From assembly GCF_001752395.1 (NCBI RefSeq), contig NZ_MKEK01000001.1, positions 3,079,509 through 3,143,508 of the forward strand: 64,000 nt of DNA. The letters run 5' to 3'. The translations under genes were made by a program, and so were the position numbers. The notes under the pieces were generated by a model. It had not been told where the DNA came from. It made no database searches and saw only the letters and a list, made by a program, of their open reading frames with translations. Each line of letters starts with the position of its first letter. Position 1 is the stretch's first letter. This DNA comes from Rheinheimera salexigens (lineage in GTDB: Bacteria; Pseudomonadota; Gammaproteobacteria; Enterobacterales; Alteromonadaceae). Below are positions 36,232 to 46,900 of the stretch, piece by piece.

Positions 36232-36882
36232 ATGGAATTTGTTTTATTATTGATCCTACTATTAGTCATAGTAGTGGCATTGGTCGCAAATCGCTTTGTT
36301 TCTAATGGTAATCCGTTTCCGGTGCAAAAGCGAAATAGCATTTTCAGCCCGGTAGAACGAGCTTTTATGCAATTATTAGAGCAAGCGGTGAGTAGTGAGT
36401 ACAAAGTACTTAATAGAGTAAAACTAGCTGATATTATTGAAATAAAAAAAGGTGTCGGCGATAAAACTCACAATAGTACCTTACGCAAACTAAATGCAAA
36501 ATATTTAGACTTTGTGCTTTGTGACCCTAATGATATGCGGGTTATTGCTGTTTTAGACTTAGTAAACAATACTAATAAAGAAGGCCATAAAGCGATACCA
36601 GACTGGTTTGTTAATGGTGCTTTAGATGCCGCAGCAGTACCCTATTTACGCATGAAAATAAAAGCAGGCTATACTGCTAGTGAAATTCAAACTGTGATTG
36701 CCAATCGATTAGGAAAACCAGTGACTAAACCAGAACCGACGTTTAAAGGTTTAGTTAAAAAAGGACCAACCAGACCGGTTCGCTCATTAAAACCAGCGAG
36801 CAATGGCAATAAATTGCCGATACCGGTTTTATCGCATTCACAAATTAAAGCGCAACAAACCGCGCTGATACAGGCTTCTTAA
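36232..36882 (+). CDS. DUF2726 protein with N-terminal membrane anchor
   Basis: ATG 36232 (GAGGTGG upstream) gives 216 residues; a frame from 36157 would include the ribosome site. One membrane helix (FVLLLILLLVIVVALVAN) is followed by the DUF2726 domain: FSPVERAFMQLLEQAV, YKVLNRVKLADIIEIKK, LRKLNAKYLDFVLCDPNDMRVIAVLDLVN. The fold is related to PD-(D/E)XK/NERD-type domains, but the usual catalytic Lys is not evident after the last Asp, so nuclease activity is doubtful. A basic, proline-rich tail follows. Confidence 0.8.
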   Translation: MEFVLLLILLLVIVVALVANRFVSNGNPFPVQKRNSIFSPVERAFMQLLEQAVSSEYKVLNRVKLADIIEIKKGVGDKTHNSTLRKLNAKYLDFVLCDPNDMRVIAVLDLVNNTNKEGHKAIPDWFVNGALDAAAVPYLRMKIKAGYTASEIQTVIANRLGKPVTKPEPTFKGLVKKGPTRPVRSLKPASNGNKLPIPVLSHSQIKAQQTALIQAS

Positions 36883-36918
36883 CGCTTTGGAGAAATGAGT
36901 CACTCCGCGCTAAGTTGG

Positions 36919-36951
36919 AATACCGCCCGCTGCAACGGGCGGTATTTTTTT
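36919..36951 (+). terminator. Strong terminator after the DUF2726 gene
   Basis: AATACCGCCCG / CGGGCGGTATT (11 bases, no mismatch) is followed by six or more T. Confidence 0.93.
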
Positions 36952-37048
36952 ATTTAAAAAAAACATTTAGCCTGCTATTCCAAAAAAAACTTAAGTAATT
37001 CTCGTAGTTGCCGTTACACTAATGCAGTGTATTGTCATAGGAGGTACT

Positions 37049-37243
37049 ATGAGTCAATCTGTAGGCTCTACAGCGACAGCGCAAGCTTTTGAAGTTCTTG
37101 GCGCCGTAATGGCAAAAAAACAGCAAAATCAAGAAGCTAAAATGGCCACTATGCTAGTACAAAGTGCTATGCAAAGTGTTGAACAAGTGCAATCTTCTGC
37201 ACCTGTAGGCAACTTAGGCCAAAACATTAATATTAGTGTTTAA
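37049..37243 (+). CDS. Small YjfB-like (putative motility) protein
   Basis: ATG 37049 follows a near-perfect AGGAGGT site, giving 64 residues; ATG 37022 would include this site. The sequence is one long amphipathic helix (AFEVLGAVMAKKQQNQEAKMATMLVQSAM) ending in GNLGQNINISV, similar to the tail of YjfB-type putative motility proteins. No flagellar genes are nearby. The strong ribosome site and a perfect terminator suggest high expression. The family assignment is tentative. Confidence 0.6.
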   Translation: MSQSVGSTATAQAFEVLGAVMAKKQQNQEAKMATMLVQSAMQSVEQVQSSAPVGNLGQNINISV

Positions 37244-37266
37244 CCTCTCGCCATATGTCGCAAACT

Positions 37267-37299
37267 ATAAAGCCAGCATAATGCTGGCTTTATTTTTTT
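37267..37299 (+). terminator. Terminator after the YjfB-like gene
   Basis: ATAAAGCCAGCAT / ATGCTGGCTTTAT with a minimal loop is followed by a run of seven T. Confidence 0.92.
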
Positions 37300-37378
37300 A
37301 CTGGCTAAGCCTCTACTTGCTCGTTATCTCTTTGTTATAGCCCATTTAAAACACTTATAAACAAAGCTTACTATCGGC

Positions 37379-38461
37379 CTAGCTTTTATCTTGCTGCTCT
37401 AAAAAACCTTTAAACTCTATTGCATACAGTTTTAATAACACTGCGGTTAAGGCAAAAATAATAGGCCCATAAATTACGCCTATTAAACCAAACAATTGAA
37501 TACCGCCGATTAATGACAGAAAAATCAGCAAGGTATTCATATTAGAACTGCCTTGCATCAATATAGGTCGTAAAAAATTATCAATAGAGCCGACAACAAT
37601 AACACCCCAACCCGCTAAAAAGGCTGCCCAACCCCATTCTCCGGTTAAGCCTAAATACAATGCAGCAGGTATCCAAATTAATGCCGTGCCTACTAGCGGA
37701 ATAAATGACGCAAAGGCCATCATTGTGCCCCAAAATAAGCCTGGCATGCCAACAATAGACATGGCAATACCACCTGCAACACCTTGTGCTATGCCGGTTA
37801 AAAACGAGCCCATTACTGCAGAACGGCCAACGTTTTTTGCCTCAGTTAATAGCGCGTTTTCTTGGCTACGCGTTAACGGGATTAACCAATGTAAAGCATC
37901 CACCACTTTGTCGTAATCGCGAAGTAAAAAAAACAACACAAATAACATCAGAAACAGGCCAAATAATACTCCGGTAATATCGCCGACTAATTTAGTGCCC
38001 ATATCCAATAAAACTTTACCAAAACTAGAAGCAAACTCCGTTAAACGCTGAATGATATCTTGGGTATTTACGCTATCGATGGGTAAGTAATGCTCTATCT
38101 TTTCTTTGCCATTGATAATAGATGGGTGTTGTAATAGCTTTTCAGCGCCGCCTTTACTTAACCACTGATAGCTTTGTTTAGTAAATTGCGCCGCTTGCTG
38201 CACAATAGCAAAAAATACCAGCCCAGCAGGTAATACAATAACAACTACTAAGGCCGTACATGATAACGCCGCCGCCAAATTAGGTTTACCGGGTAACTTG
38301 GCTTCAAGTCGCTTATGTAATGAAATACATAATAATGACAACACAAAAGCTAATACTAAGGCACCTACATAAGGTGCTATGAGTAAATAACTGGCATAAA
38401 GTGCCAATAGCAGGGCTATAATTAATAGCCAGTGTCTGGGTTCTGTTTTAAATTCTGCCAT
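37379..38461 (-). CDS. AI-2E family transporter (PerM/YdiK-like permease)
   Basis: ATG 38461 gives 360 residues starting MAEFKTEPRHWLLI; a longer frame from 38497 lacks support. About seven hydrophobic segments are visible (LIIALLLALYASYLLIAPYV, ALSCTALVVVIVLPAGLVFF, VLFGLFLMLFVLFFLLRDYD, GWGVIVVGSIDNFLRPILMQ), the last being the family signature region with DNFLRP. Members export small molecules or act as Na+/H+ antiporters, and the substrate here is unknown. It lies 39 bases after the DUF819 gene and probably shares its transcript. Confidence 0.88.
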   Translation of the reverse strand: MAEFKTEPRHWLLIIALLLALYASYLLIAPYVGALVLAFVLSLLCISLHKRLEAKLPGKPNLAAALSCTALVVVIVLPAGLVFFAIVQQAAQFTKQSYQWLSKGGAEKLLQHPSIINGKEKIEHYLPIDSVNTQDIIQRLTEFASSFGKVLLDMGTKLVGDITGVLFGLFLMLFVLFFLLRDYDKVVDALHWLIPLTRSQENALLTEAKNVGRSAVMGSFLTGIAQGVAGGIAMSIVGMPGLFWGTMMAFASFIPLVGTALIWIPAALYLGLTGEWGWAAFLAGWGVIVVGSIDNFLRPILMQGSSNMNTLLIFLSLIGGIQLFGLIGVIYGPIIFALTAVLLKLYAIEFKGFLEQQDKS

Positions 38462-38500
38462 TGTCACTCGATCCTTGTTTAAACAACTGGTATACATGTA

Positions 38501-39739
38501 TTAAGGTGCAACTTGTTGTAGCAATAAGCCACAAATATAAGCACCGTAAGTACCTAAGCCATAGCCTAACACCGCTAATAACACCCCAACAGGTGCTAAA
38601 GACGGATGAAATGCCGCGGCAACAACGGGTGCAGAAGCGGCACCACCCACGTTGGCTTGGCTGCCTACAGCCATATAAAACATCGGTGCTTTAATTAACT
38701 TAGCCACCACCAATAATAAACCCGCGTGCACCGCCATCCAGACTAGGCCGACTAAAAACATATGCGGATAATCCAATATCGCTGTTACATCCATATGCAT
38801 ACCAATGGTTGCCACTAAGATGTATAGGAAAGCTGAGCCTATTTTAGATGCGCCAGCCGCTTCTAAATTACGTACTCTGGTCACAGACAGTAACAAGCCT
38901 AACGTGGTGGCAATAACCACTAACCAGAAGAAGCTACTGGTTAAGCTATACATCGCTAATTGAGGGGCTACCCGCTCTAACCACGGAGCAATGATATCTG
39001 CCAAGAAGTGAGATAAGCCGACCACACCAAAGGCCACCGCAACTATCAGCATAATGTCATTTAAACTTGGAATTCGGGAGTTTTCAGCTTGGTACTTTTC
39101 TATTTTTTCCCGTAAGTATTTAATACCTGTGGTATCCGCACCGTTTGCTTTATCAAAGTAGTCAGCACGACTGGCTATCCAAAGTAATACGGCCATCCAA
39201 AGATTAGCAACGATAACATCCACGGTGATCATCACCGAAAAAATATTGCCTTGAACGTCAAATACTTCTTTCATTGCCGCTTGGTTAGCACCGCCGCCAA
39301 TCCAGCTACCTGCAATGGTTGTCATACCACGCCAAACATCACCGCCTAATTCTTGCGGAAATATTGTGCCCATTAAGGTTAATGCAATTGGACCACCGAT
39401 TATAATACCTAGCGTACCGGTTAAAAACATAATTAATGCTTTTGGTCCAAGCCCTAAAATAGCTTTAAAATCAACGCTTAATGTTAGTAATACTAAGCTG
39501 GCAGGTAATAAGTAACGCGAGGCAACTTTGTATAAAGCCGAGCCTTCACCGTCAATAATGCCAAAGCTGTTAAATAACGAGGGTATAAAATAGCATAGTA
39601 GGAGTGCCGGAACGTATTTGTAAAACGCTTTACAGTAGCGGTTTTGACTATGACTTGTATAAAAAACTAGCCCCAAAATTGTTGCTAGTATTCCTAGCAC
39701 AACCGCATCATTAGTAATTAAAACAGTGCTTTCTTGCAT
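38501..39739 (-). CDS. DUF819 family membrane protein
   Basis: ATG 39739 (AAGG upstream) gives 412 residues with about ten membrane segments. The family pattern includes YVPALLLCYFIPSLFNSFGI, TIAGSWIGGGANQAAMKE, ATIGMHMDVTAILDYPHMF and SQANVGGAASAPVVAAAFHP, repeated-half features typical of a transporter with two inverted GG-containing motifs. DUF819 (YjcL-like) proteins resemble glutamate/Na+ symporters and keto-acid exporters. The substrate is unknown. Confidence 0.88.
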   Translation of the reverse strand: MQESTVLITNDAVVLGILATILGLVFYTSHSQNRYCKAFYKYVPALLLCYFIPSLFNSFGIIDGEGSALYKVASRYLLPASLVLLTLSVDFKAILGLGPKALIMFLTGTLGIIIGGPIALTLMGTIFPQELGGDVWRGMTTIAGSWIGGGANQAAMKEVFDVQGNIFSVMITVDVIVANLWMAVLLWIASRADYFDKANGADTTGIKYLREKIEKYQAENSRIPSLNDIMLIVAVAFGVVGLSHFLADIIAPWLERVAPQLAMYSLTSSFFWLVVIATTLGLLLSVTRVRNLEAAGASKIGSAFLYILVATIGMHMDVTAILDYPHMFLVGLVWMAVHAGLLLVVAKLIKAPMFYMAVGSQANVGGAASAPVVAAAFHPSLAPVGVLLAVLGYGLGTYGAYICGLLLQQVAP

Positions 39740-39969
39740 AATAGACCTTGTTCGAGTTGACACGTCATTATAATAATTTTCGTCAACATAGCATAGCCGC
39801 TGCTTAGCTCAAAGCAGACACCGCTATATTACAGCCGTTTTTCGACAGTTTGCAGCTTCTGAGAAAGCTTTAAACGCCAGATAAATTTGGTATCAGATTA
39901 AATGAGTAAGCATGGTTTTAGATTTTATGTACTATAGCTTTTTTAGTCGCGTTAATTAACAGAGCCAAG

Positions 39970-40818
39970 ATGATCCAGCTGACACTTGATTACACCCCTC
40001 CTTTAGCCTGGCAGCACATGCTAAACTTTTGGCAATTTCGCACACTTAATGGCATTGATTGGGTACGTGATGGCCATTATGGCCGTACTTTCTGTTATCA
40101 ACAGCAACCGGGCTGGTTTGAAGTCAGGGTATTAAATGGCCGTCAACTCCAGCTTAACTTACATTATGCTGCAGACACCGATACAAAATTGCTAATAGCG
40201 AACATCAGACGCTTGCTGGATCTTGATGTTGACATACAACAAGTAGAATACTGCCTTAGCCAACACCGTTTATTCCGCCAAGGCTTTATTCCTGGTTTAC
40301 GCATTCCTGGCGTCTGGGATGCTTGGGAGGCCGGTGTTAGAGCGATTTTAGGCCAACAAGTCAGCGTAGCCGGTGCCCGCACCCAACTTAACCGCTTAGT
40401 GAGTGCCCTAGGTGAGCCGTTAGGTGAGCCGTTAGTTGAGCCGTTAGATGTGCAATTAGAGATACCGTCCGACGGCCCTAAATATTTATTCCCCAGCCCA
40501 GAAACAGTTTTAGCTAGCTCATTAGATATGATTAAAGTACCGCAATTACGCCGAGAGAGCCTACTGGCGTTGGCAGGGCTAATGATTGAGCAACCGAATG
40601 CTGCACCAGAGCAATGGTTAAGTATTAAAGGTATAGGTCCTTGGAGCATAAACTACGCCAAGTTACGTGGTTTATCTGAGCCTGATATATGGCTAGCCGG
40701 AGATTTAGGCATAAAAAAAGCCTTACAACAAACAGAAACAGTGGCAGATGATCTAAACTTATTATCACCTTGGCGTAGTTATGCTACGTTTCAACTTTGG
40801 TTTAGCTTAGGAGCTTAA
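39970..40818 (+). CDS. DNA-3-methyladenine glycosylase II (AlkA type)
   Basis: The 282-residue protein removes alkylated bases from DNA. The helix-hairpin-helix is [19 protein letters not shown] with the catalytic Asp in [14 protein letters not shown], and [15 protein letters not shown] is the conserved first helix. The N-terminal AlkA domain ([16 protein letters not shown]) is present. Between these, three 12-base tandem copies (40411-40446) add [12 protein letters not shown] to a surface loop. The next gene starts one base after its stop and repairs O6-alkylguanine, so the two form an alkylation-repair operon like ada-alkA systems. Confidence 0.92.
   Translation: MIQLTLDYTPPLAWQHMLNFWQFRTLNGIDWVRDGHYGRTFCYQQQPGWFEVRVLNGRQLQLNLHYAADTDTKLLIANIRRLLDLDVDIQQVEYCLSQHRLFRQGFIPGLRIPGVWDAWEAGVRAILGQQVSVAGARTQLNRLVSALGEPLGEPLVEPLDVQLEIPSDGPKYLFPSPETVLASSLDMIKVPQLRRESLLALAGLMIEQPNAAPEQWLSIKGIGPWSINYAKLRGLSEPDIWLAGDLGIKKALQQTETVADDLNLLSPWRSYATFQLWFSLGA
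40411..40446 (+). repeat. 12-bp in-frame minisatellite within the AlkA gene
   Basis: Three units, two identical (GGTGAGCCGTTA) and one with a single change, code for the repeat GEPL. The length is a multiple of three, so copy-number change would keep the frame. Confidence 0.9.
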
Positions 40819-40819
40819 T

Positions 40820-41275
40820 ATGTATCATCAATATATTGACACCCCACTTGGCCTGATGCGCATTTCTGCTTCAGAACAGGGCGTGACTGAAGCACTCTTT
40901 ATTCAGCCCTCTGAGCAAGCTACCGCTAAACCATCGCCAATAACTGAGCAAGCCGCAGCGCAACTTAATGCTTACTTTGCCGGTAACTTACAGCAGTTTG
41001 ACTTACCGTTAGCCGCAACTGGCACTGAGTTTCAGCGACAAGTTTGGCAACAACTAACCACTATCCCCTTTGCGAGCACTTGCAGTTACGCAGCAATAGC
41101 CCAGCAAATTGAAAGGCCCAAAGCCATGCGTGCAGTAGGTGCCGCTAATGGTCGCAACCCGATCTCTATTATAGTGCCGTGTCATCGTGTTATTGGCGCT
41201 AGTGGTAAACTTACTGGTTATGCTGGAGGGTTAGATAGAAAAGCGTGGTTACTTAAACACGAACAGCACCACTAG
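40820..41275 (+). CDS. ogt: Methylated-DNA--[protein]-cysteine S-methyltransferase
   Basis: This 151-residue suicide alkyltransferase has the active-site motif [10 protein letters not shown] (acceptor Cys), the helix-turn-helix [31 protein letters not shown] split in the usual way, and [16 protein letters not shown] at the end. It removes alkyl groups from O6-guanine. TAGGAG before the ATG lies at the end of the AlkA gene, and only one base separates the two genes. It has no Ada regulatory domain, so Ogt-type fits. Confidence 0.93.
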   Translation: MYHQYIDTPLGLMRISASEQGVTEALFIQPSEQATAKPSPITEQAAAQLNAYFAGNLQQFDLPLAATGTEFQRQVWQQLTTIPFASTCSYAAIAQQIERPKAMRAVGAANGRNPISIIVPCHRVIGASGKLTGYAGGLDRKAWLLKHEQHH

Positions 41276-41285
41276 GGTGCTGTTC
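41261..41285 (+). terminator. Hairpin overlapping the ogt stop codon
   Basis: GAACAGCACC / GGTGCTGTTC forms a perfect 10-base stem around ACTAG, which contains the stop codon. There is no T-run. It lies between ogt and a convergent gene. Confidence 0.55.
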
Positions 41286-41322
41286 GATTAACGCTTATTA
41301 CAGCGCATTAACTAAGGTCGAA

Positions 41323-41859
41323 TTAGAATTGGTAAGAGACACCAAAGCGGAATTCATTTTTAACATCACTGCTATTTAAGGCAATATTACTGCGTACTGC
41401 CCAGTCTGGGCTAAAGTAAAACGCTACACCACCCACTAAGCTACCATAATCATCGTAAATTGAGTGGTAACTGGCTTCTGAATACAACTCAACTTGTGGT
41501 GTTAATGGATGCTTAAAGCCGATACCAGCGTATCCACCGGTGTCATCGCCATCTTTAAATTCAGTTTGTAAACCGGCTAAAACGTAAGTTTGGGTCTTAG
41601 GTGAAAAATCTAAGCGCTGATTTAATAGATATTTAACGCCTGCTTTCAATACATTAACATCGTAATTATGCTTTGACAGCACAGAGAAGCTTGCATCCGC
41701 AACCCAGTTGCTATCTAAACGCATAGAACCTTCAATATAAGGGCCATCGACATAAGCATCTGTATAACCAGCACCGACATAATCCCAACGAATATCCGCT
41801 GTCGCGGCGGCGGCGAAAACACTAGCACAAGCTGCTGCAAGTAAAATTGATTTTTTCAT
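41323..41859 (-). CDS. Outer-membrane beta-barrel protein
   Basis: The 178-residue product has a signal peptide (MKKSILLAAACASVFAAAATA) and a mature part made of alternating beta strands with aromatic girdles (YVGAGYTDAYV, LYSEASYHSIYDDYG, FRFGVSYQF). It ends in Phe, the usual C-terminal residue for BAM-dependent barrels. The size suggests an eight-stranded barrel like OmpA/OmpW-type or acyl-modifying small porins. AAGGAG precedes the ATG. No specific family is assigned. Confidence 0.82.
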   Translation of the reverse strand: MKKSILLAAACASVFAAAATADIRWDYVGAGYTDAYVDGPYIEGSMRLDSNWVADASFSVLSKHNYDVNVLKAGVKYLLNQRLDFSPKTQTYVLAGLQTEFKDGDDTGGYAGIGFKHPLTPQVELYSEASYHSIYDDYGSLVGGVAFYFSPDWAVRSNIALNSSDVKNEFRFGVSYQF

Positions 41860-42047
41860 CGTTAAAACTCCTTGGATTACTTTTTTTGGTTTAACTTTGC
41901 TCGAAGCAAAATTTATCCTGATTTCAATTCAGTGACTTAAGCATACTGGCTGCAGATTAATGCCACCTGAACTTTAAACCGGTTAAAAGTTAGGATTTTA
42001 TAAGCCAAGGCCATTATACTAATGGTTTTTAATCTAGAGACGACAGC

Positions 42048-42758
42048 ATGCAATTAATTGGCATTATTGGCGCGATGGAAGCAGAAGTTGCCATACTGCG
42101 CCAGCAACTATCCCATTTAGAAACCAAAGAGCTTGGCCACTGTGTTTTTTACACCGGTGAATTAAACAATTGCCGTGTAGTGTTAGTACAATCTGGCATA
42201 GGTAAAGTGGCTAGTGCTGTAGCCACTACGTTAATGATCCAACATTTTACGCCCAATGCGATTATAAACACCGGTTCAGCGGGTGGTTTTGATCCAGAAT
42301 TAAATGTTGGCGATATCGTCATTAGCAGTGAAGTGCGCCATCATGATGTTGATGTAACCGCTTTTGGTTACGAATTAGGTCAAGTGCCACAAATGCCCGC
42401 GGCTTTTATCCCGCATCCTGATTTAGTCAGTGCTGCAGAGCAAAGCATTGCTAGCTTAGGTTTTTGTAAAACTAAGAAAGGCTTAATTACCACTGGTGAT
42501 AGCTTTATTTGTGATCCGGACCGAATAAACATAATGCGCCAGCAGTTCCCGACAATGCTAGCAGTCGAAATGGAAGGCGCGGCTATTGCCCAAACTTGTT
42601 ATATGCTTAACACACCTTTTGTGGTTATTCGCAGCCTTAGCGATATTGCCGGCAAAGAATCGCCTGAATCTTTTGAAGCTTATTTAGAAGTGGCATCAAA
42701 AAACAGTTCAGCGATGGTAAAACAGTTACTTAGCCGTTTAGCGACGCTTAATTTATAA
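42048..42758 (+). CDS. mtnN: 5'-methylthioadenosine/S-adenosylhomocysteine nucleosidase
   Basis: MtnN cleaves MTA and SAH to adenine and the thioribose product, recycling methylation and polyamine by-products and feeding AI-2 synthesis where luxS exists. The 236-residue protein has the catalytic Glu in GAMEAEV, the substrate segment LAVEMEGAAIAQ, and the catalytic Asp in RSLSDIAGKES. The length is normal. The next gene, a CbiB-like membrane protein, follows by 61 bases. Confidence 0.96.
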   Translation: MQLIGIIGAMEAEVAILRQQLSHLETKELGHCVFYTGELNNCRVVLVQSGIGKVASAVATTLMIQHFTPNAIINTGSAGGFDPELNVGDIVISSEVRHHDVDVTAFGYELGQVPQMPAAFIPHPDLVSAAEQSIASLGFCKTKKGLITTGDSFICDPDRINIMRQQFPTMLAVEMEGAAIAQTCYMLNTPFVVIRSLSDIAGKESPESFEAYLEVASKNSSAMVKQLLSRLATLNL

Positions 42759-42819
42759 CCAGAGGTCAATAACTTGAGTGTTGGCAACATGAGCCCATGG
42801 AACGAGAGATACTGGTAAT

Positions 42820-43860
42820 ATGAGCTGGTTAGACACATTACCGGTTTATCCCCTTGTATTACTAGCAGTGGTTTTAGTCTCAACGCTATTACCACTGCCT
42901 GATGCTTATCATCCTCTGACTTTATTCCGCTTTTTTGCCCAACAATTAGCCAAGAAAGTTAATCCCGATGTAACTCGTAGCAAACAGCAGCAACTATTAT
43001 CGGGTTGCTTGGCCATTTTAGTGGCTGTTTTACCTTGTATAATACTGTTTTACGCGTTATATCAATTTTCTGAACTGCCGATAATATTAGATGCGCTATT
43101 ACTGTATTGTTGTTTAGATTGGCGCTCGCAAAGCCAAAAGGCCGCGCGTATTAGTTCGCTGTTACAACAGCAACAACTGTCTTTAGCCCGACAACAAGCT
43201 GATGGCTTGCTGTTACGCCAAACTAAAGCCTTAACGAACATGGGCTTAAGTAAAGCGCTACTAGAAAGCTTGTTACTGCAAAGTAGTAAGTTATTTATTG
43301 CTACCTTAGGCTATTTTTTACTGGGTGGCGGGTTAGCCGCGCTTAGCTATCGTTTATTACAAGAACTACAACGACAGTGGAATCCTAAGCTTAGCCAGTT
43401 TCGCTATTTTGGCTATCCGGCCTCAGTTATAGCAACCTTCCTAGCCTTGCCGGCATTAATGTTCAGCAGTAGTCTTATTGCGCTACAATATGGACTAATA
43501 CGTTGTTATAAAAAGTGCCAACAAACGCGCCTATTTTTTAGTCGTGGTAGTTTTTACTTACTAAGCTGTGCCAGTGTTGCGCTTAATTGTGATTTAGGCG
43601 GACCTGCCTACTATAAACATAAAAACCAAGACCGTCCTGCGGACAAAAACGTTTCTGGTAATAAATCTGCAAGCAAAAAAGATATTGATCATAAATACAT
43701 ACAAAATAAAGTGTCTAGAATGCGCTTTACAGCTAAACATCCACCCGCTGCAGTCGATATAATATGTACTTTGCGCCTAATCCGTTTTTTACATCTTTAT
43801 GTATTACTGTTAATTTGTGCGCTAAGCCTACTTAATTATTTGTGGTTTCTACCACGTTAA
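42820..43860 (+). CDS. CbiB/CobD-like integral membrane protein
   Basis: The 346-residue protein has several membrane segments (about 8-24, 57-80, 163-180, 215-235 and 330-345) and ARQQADGLLLRQTKALTNMGLSKALLES, LFIATLGYFLLGGG-type features of the CbiB (adenosylcobinamide-phosphate synthase) family. The central linker after residue 265 is polar and Lys-rich. No other cobalamin genes lie in the window. The match is partial, so it may be a paralogue with another role. Start support is weak (no clear ribosome site). Confidence 0.6.
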   Translation: MSWLDTLPVYPLVLLAVVLVSTLLPLPDAYHPLTLFRFFAQQLAKKVNPDVTRSKQQQLLSGCLAILVAVLPCIILFYALYQFSELPIILDALLLYCCLDWRSQSQKAARISSLLQQQQLSLARQQADGLLLRQTKALTNMGLSKALLESLLLQSSKLFIATLGYFLLGGGLAALSYRLLQELQRQWNPKLSQFRYFGYPASVIATFLALPALMFSSSLIALQYGLIRCYKKCQQTRLFFSRGSFYLLSCASVALNCDLGGPAYYKHKNQDRPADKNVSGNKSASKKDIDHKYIQNKVSRMRFTAKHPPAAVDIICTLRLIRFLHLYVLLLICALSLLNYLWFLPR

Positions 43861-43983
43861 GTAAGCAAAACTGTATATACTCGAATCGCTGGACAAAGTA
43901 AGCGTTAACAAGTATATGTTTTATAAGTATTACTTTAGCAGCACCAAAATAATAACATTAAGCTGCTTATGTTAGGGGAACCA

Positions 43984-46900
43984 GTGAAAAATTGGCGTTA
44001 TATTTTCTTTGCTGTGTGCTGCGCGACAATTTTTGTTGTTAATGCTACTACCACACCGTTACTAAGAGCACTTACGCCAGATCAAGGCTTATCGCAGGGC
44101 TCAATTCGCGATTTACTCATTGATGACGAAGGCTTCCTTTGGTTAGCTACCAATGCTGGCATTAATCGCTATGACAGCAATAAAGTATTACAACTTAGCT
44201 CAACTGAATATCCGCTCAATGAAATGGCTTTTGTGCAGATATTACAAGACTCACAACAGCGAATTTGGGCTGCAGCAGAAAAGAATGGTATTTATTTATT
44301 TGATCCAGAGTTAACTAAATTTGAGTTGGCTATCCCGTTGACAACGCTTAACGATAACCAACAAAACGCTCGTATCATCTCCATCGCAGAATATGATAAA
44401 GACCATTTATTAATTATTATTAATGATAGTTTATATCTTACTTCTACCCATAGCAGTGAAGCGTCAGCTTTTACGGTAAAGCAACTGTTTAGTTTGGCCG
44501 ACTTTGATATTGATAATGGCTGGTTACGTAATGCTTATGTGGTTGACGGTAACATTTACATCGGTTCCATTAATGGTGTCTATTATTTGGATATGAAAAC
44601 CGGTGTTGCCACACTGTTACCGCATTTAACGCCAGCTATGCTTAACGACACACCCAGTCGACAACTAGATCAAAATCATATTAAGTATTTACAAATTAAG
44701 CAGCAACGGCTGTGGATTGGCGCCGTTGATGGCCTTTATAGCATCGGTGTTAACGAAATTAATAGCTATGTCCAACAGAAAACCCAATATACGCCAATTC
44801 AACATCTAGCTGATTATAATATTTGGCAAATTCATTGGCAGCAAGATCAGGCCTTAATTGCCACTGATCAAGGGTTAATTGAATTTACACCAGCAGACAA
44901 CCGGTTAAAAAATGTTTTACGCTTAACGCAAAGCAATGCAATTTTATATGATGAAAATATTCTGGATATTGCAGCCGATGACTATGGTGGCTATTGGCTT
45001 GCCACTCGTAACGATGGCGCTTATTACTGGCACAGCCGTGGTCAAGCCATTATGCAAATTTCAAAAACTGCAGATAGCCAATATAGTTTAAGTAATGAAA
45101 AAGTTTATGCCATTGCCACGACATCTGACACTGAGCTCTGGGTTGGCACCAATAACGGCTTAAATCAGATTGACTTAACCACCAGAAAAGTTACCCAGCA
45201 CTATGTCAATCCTGATGTTAAAACAGTATTGCATAGCAGCACTTTTGGTCGCGTTTTTCCGGTTACTCAAGATAACAAACTGTGGTTAGTAACAGGCACT
45301 GGAATAAACTATTTTGATACTAAACTCAATCAACTGCATGTTGCGCCGAGTATTACAGCTGACGATGCTAAAATATTAAAACAAGCTCATAATTTTACTT
45401 ATGGATATCAAGATTATTTTTACTTTGCTACTCCTGATAACTTTTATCGTTATAATTTAACCAGTAGTAAATTAACTCCGTTAGCCAATTTGTCGGCCGT
45501 TATTAGTCCTACTGAATACGGCAGTATTCTTGGCATGTTAAGGCATGGCGAAAAATTATTATTGTCCAATGCCGATCAATTGTGGACTTATGATCTGCAA
45601 CAACAAACAGCTGAGCTCGTGTATCAGCATCAACCTTATCAACCGCATTTAGGCCGTAACGCCGATAAAATGTTGATAGATGATAATAATGTTATTTGGG
45701 TCGGTTTTATTGGCCTTGGTCTTTTAGGCTTTGATGGCGAGAATTTAGATTTATTACACAATCCTAATAAAAGTACTGATAGTAAAATTGCCTATGCATT
45801 ACAGAAAGATAAAGCAGGCAATATTTGGTATTCATCTCATCAAGGGTTATCACGCTTCAATCCGAAAACCTTACACACTGAAAACTTTACCAAAGCAGAT
45901 GGTTTATTGTCGCATGAATATAATGGTAGCGCCTCAACTGCGCTGGCCGATGGCCGCTTAGTCTTTGGTAGCATGCGTGGTATCACTATCATTGAACCTG
46001 AAGCCTTAGCAACAGAGGAACATCAACCCAAAGTCATTATTACCGCGCTCTCCACCCAAACTGGCGATAAACGTAATATTCAAGGTAATTTAAATCAACA
46101 CCGCTTTACGCTATCGCACCAAGACTTAGGTATTGAACTGCACTTTAGCAGTATGAATTTTCGCGATGCCCATAAAATGCAATATCGATTTTGGCTAGAG
46201 GGTAAGCAATCACTTAACTTTCCGTTACAAAATCAACATAAAGTCAATTTCCCGCAATTAAGCCCCGGTGATTATACCTTTAATGTTGTTGCTGTCTCGC
46301 CAACCAATGGTAGAGAAAGTAAAGTCGCACAACTGTTTTTAAAGATTGAACCTGCCCCTTGGCTATCTAATTGGGCTATCGCTAGCTATATCCTACTGAT
46401 TATGCTGATCACCTTTATCTTTTTTTACACTCGGCTCAAGCAACAGCGGTTAGTTAATTCTGCACACCTTAAAGTGCAACAAAGTGAGCAACGCCTGCAG
46501 CAAGCACTCGCCTCGGTTGATAGCGGCGTGTGGGAGTGGCAAGCAAGTGATGATAGAGTGTATGCGTCAAAAGTGCAGACAATTCTAGGGTACGCTACCA
46601 ATCGTACTCCATTAACCCTTACCCAGCATTTTGATTTGATTCACCCCGATGATCTAGATGACTTTACTTCTTCTTGGCAGCGCTTTATGCAGCAGTCTGA
46701 TACCAATTTCGATATCACTTATCGTTTGCGCCATATAGAAGGCAATTGGTTATGGTTTAGGGTTATGGGTAAAGCTATCAGATGTGAAAATAATGATAGT
46801 GTGCAGCGCGTCTTAGGTACTTTTTCTAATATTACCGAAAGCCGTGCCACCTCAGAAAAAGCTCGTTTATTTGGCGAAGCTTTTCAGCAGACTCGAGACT

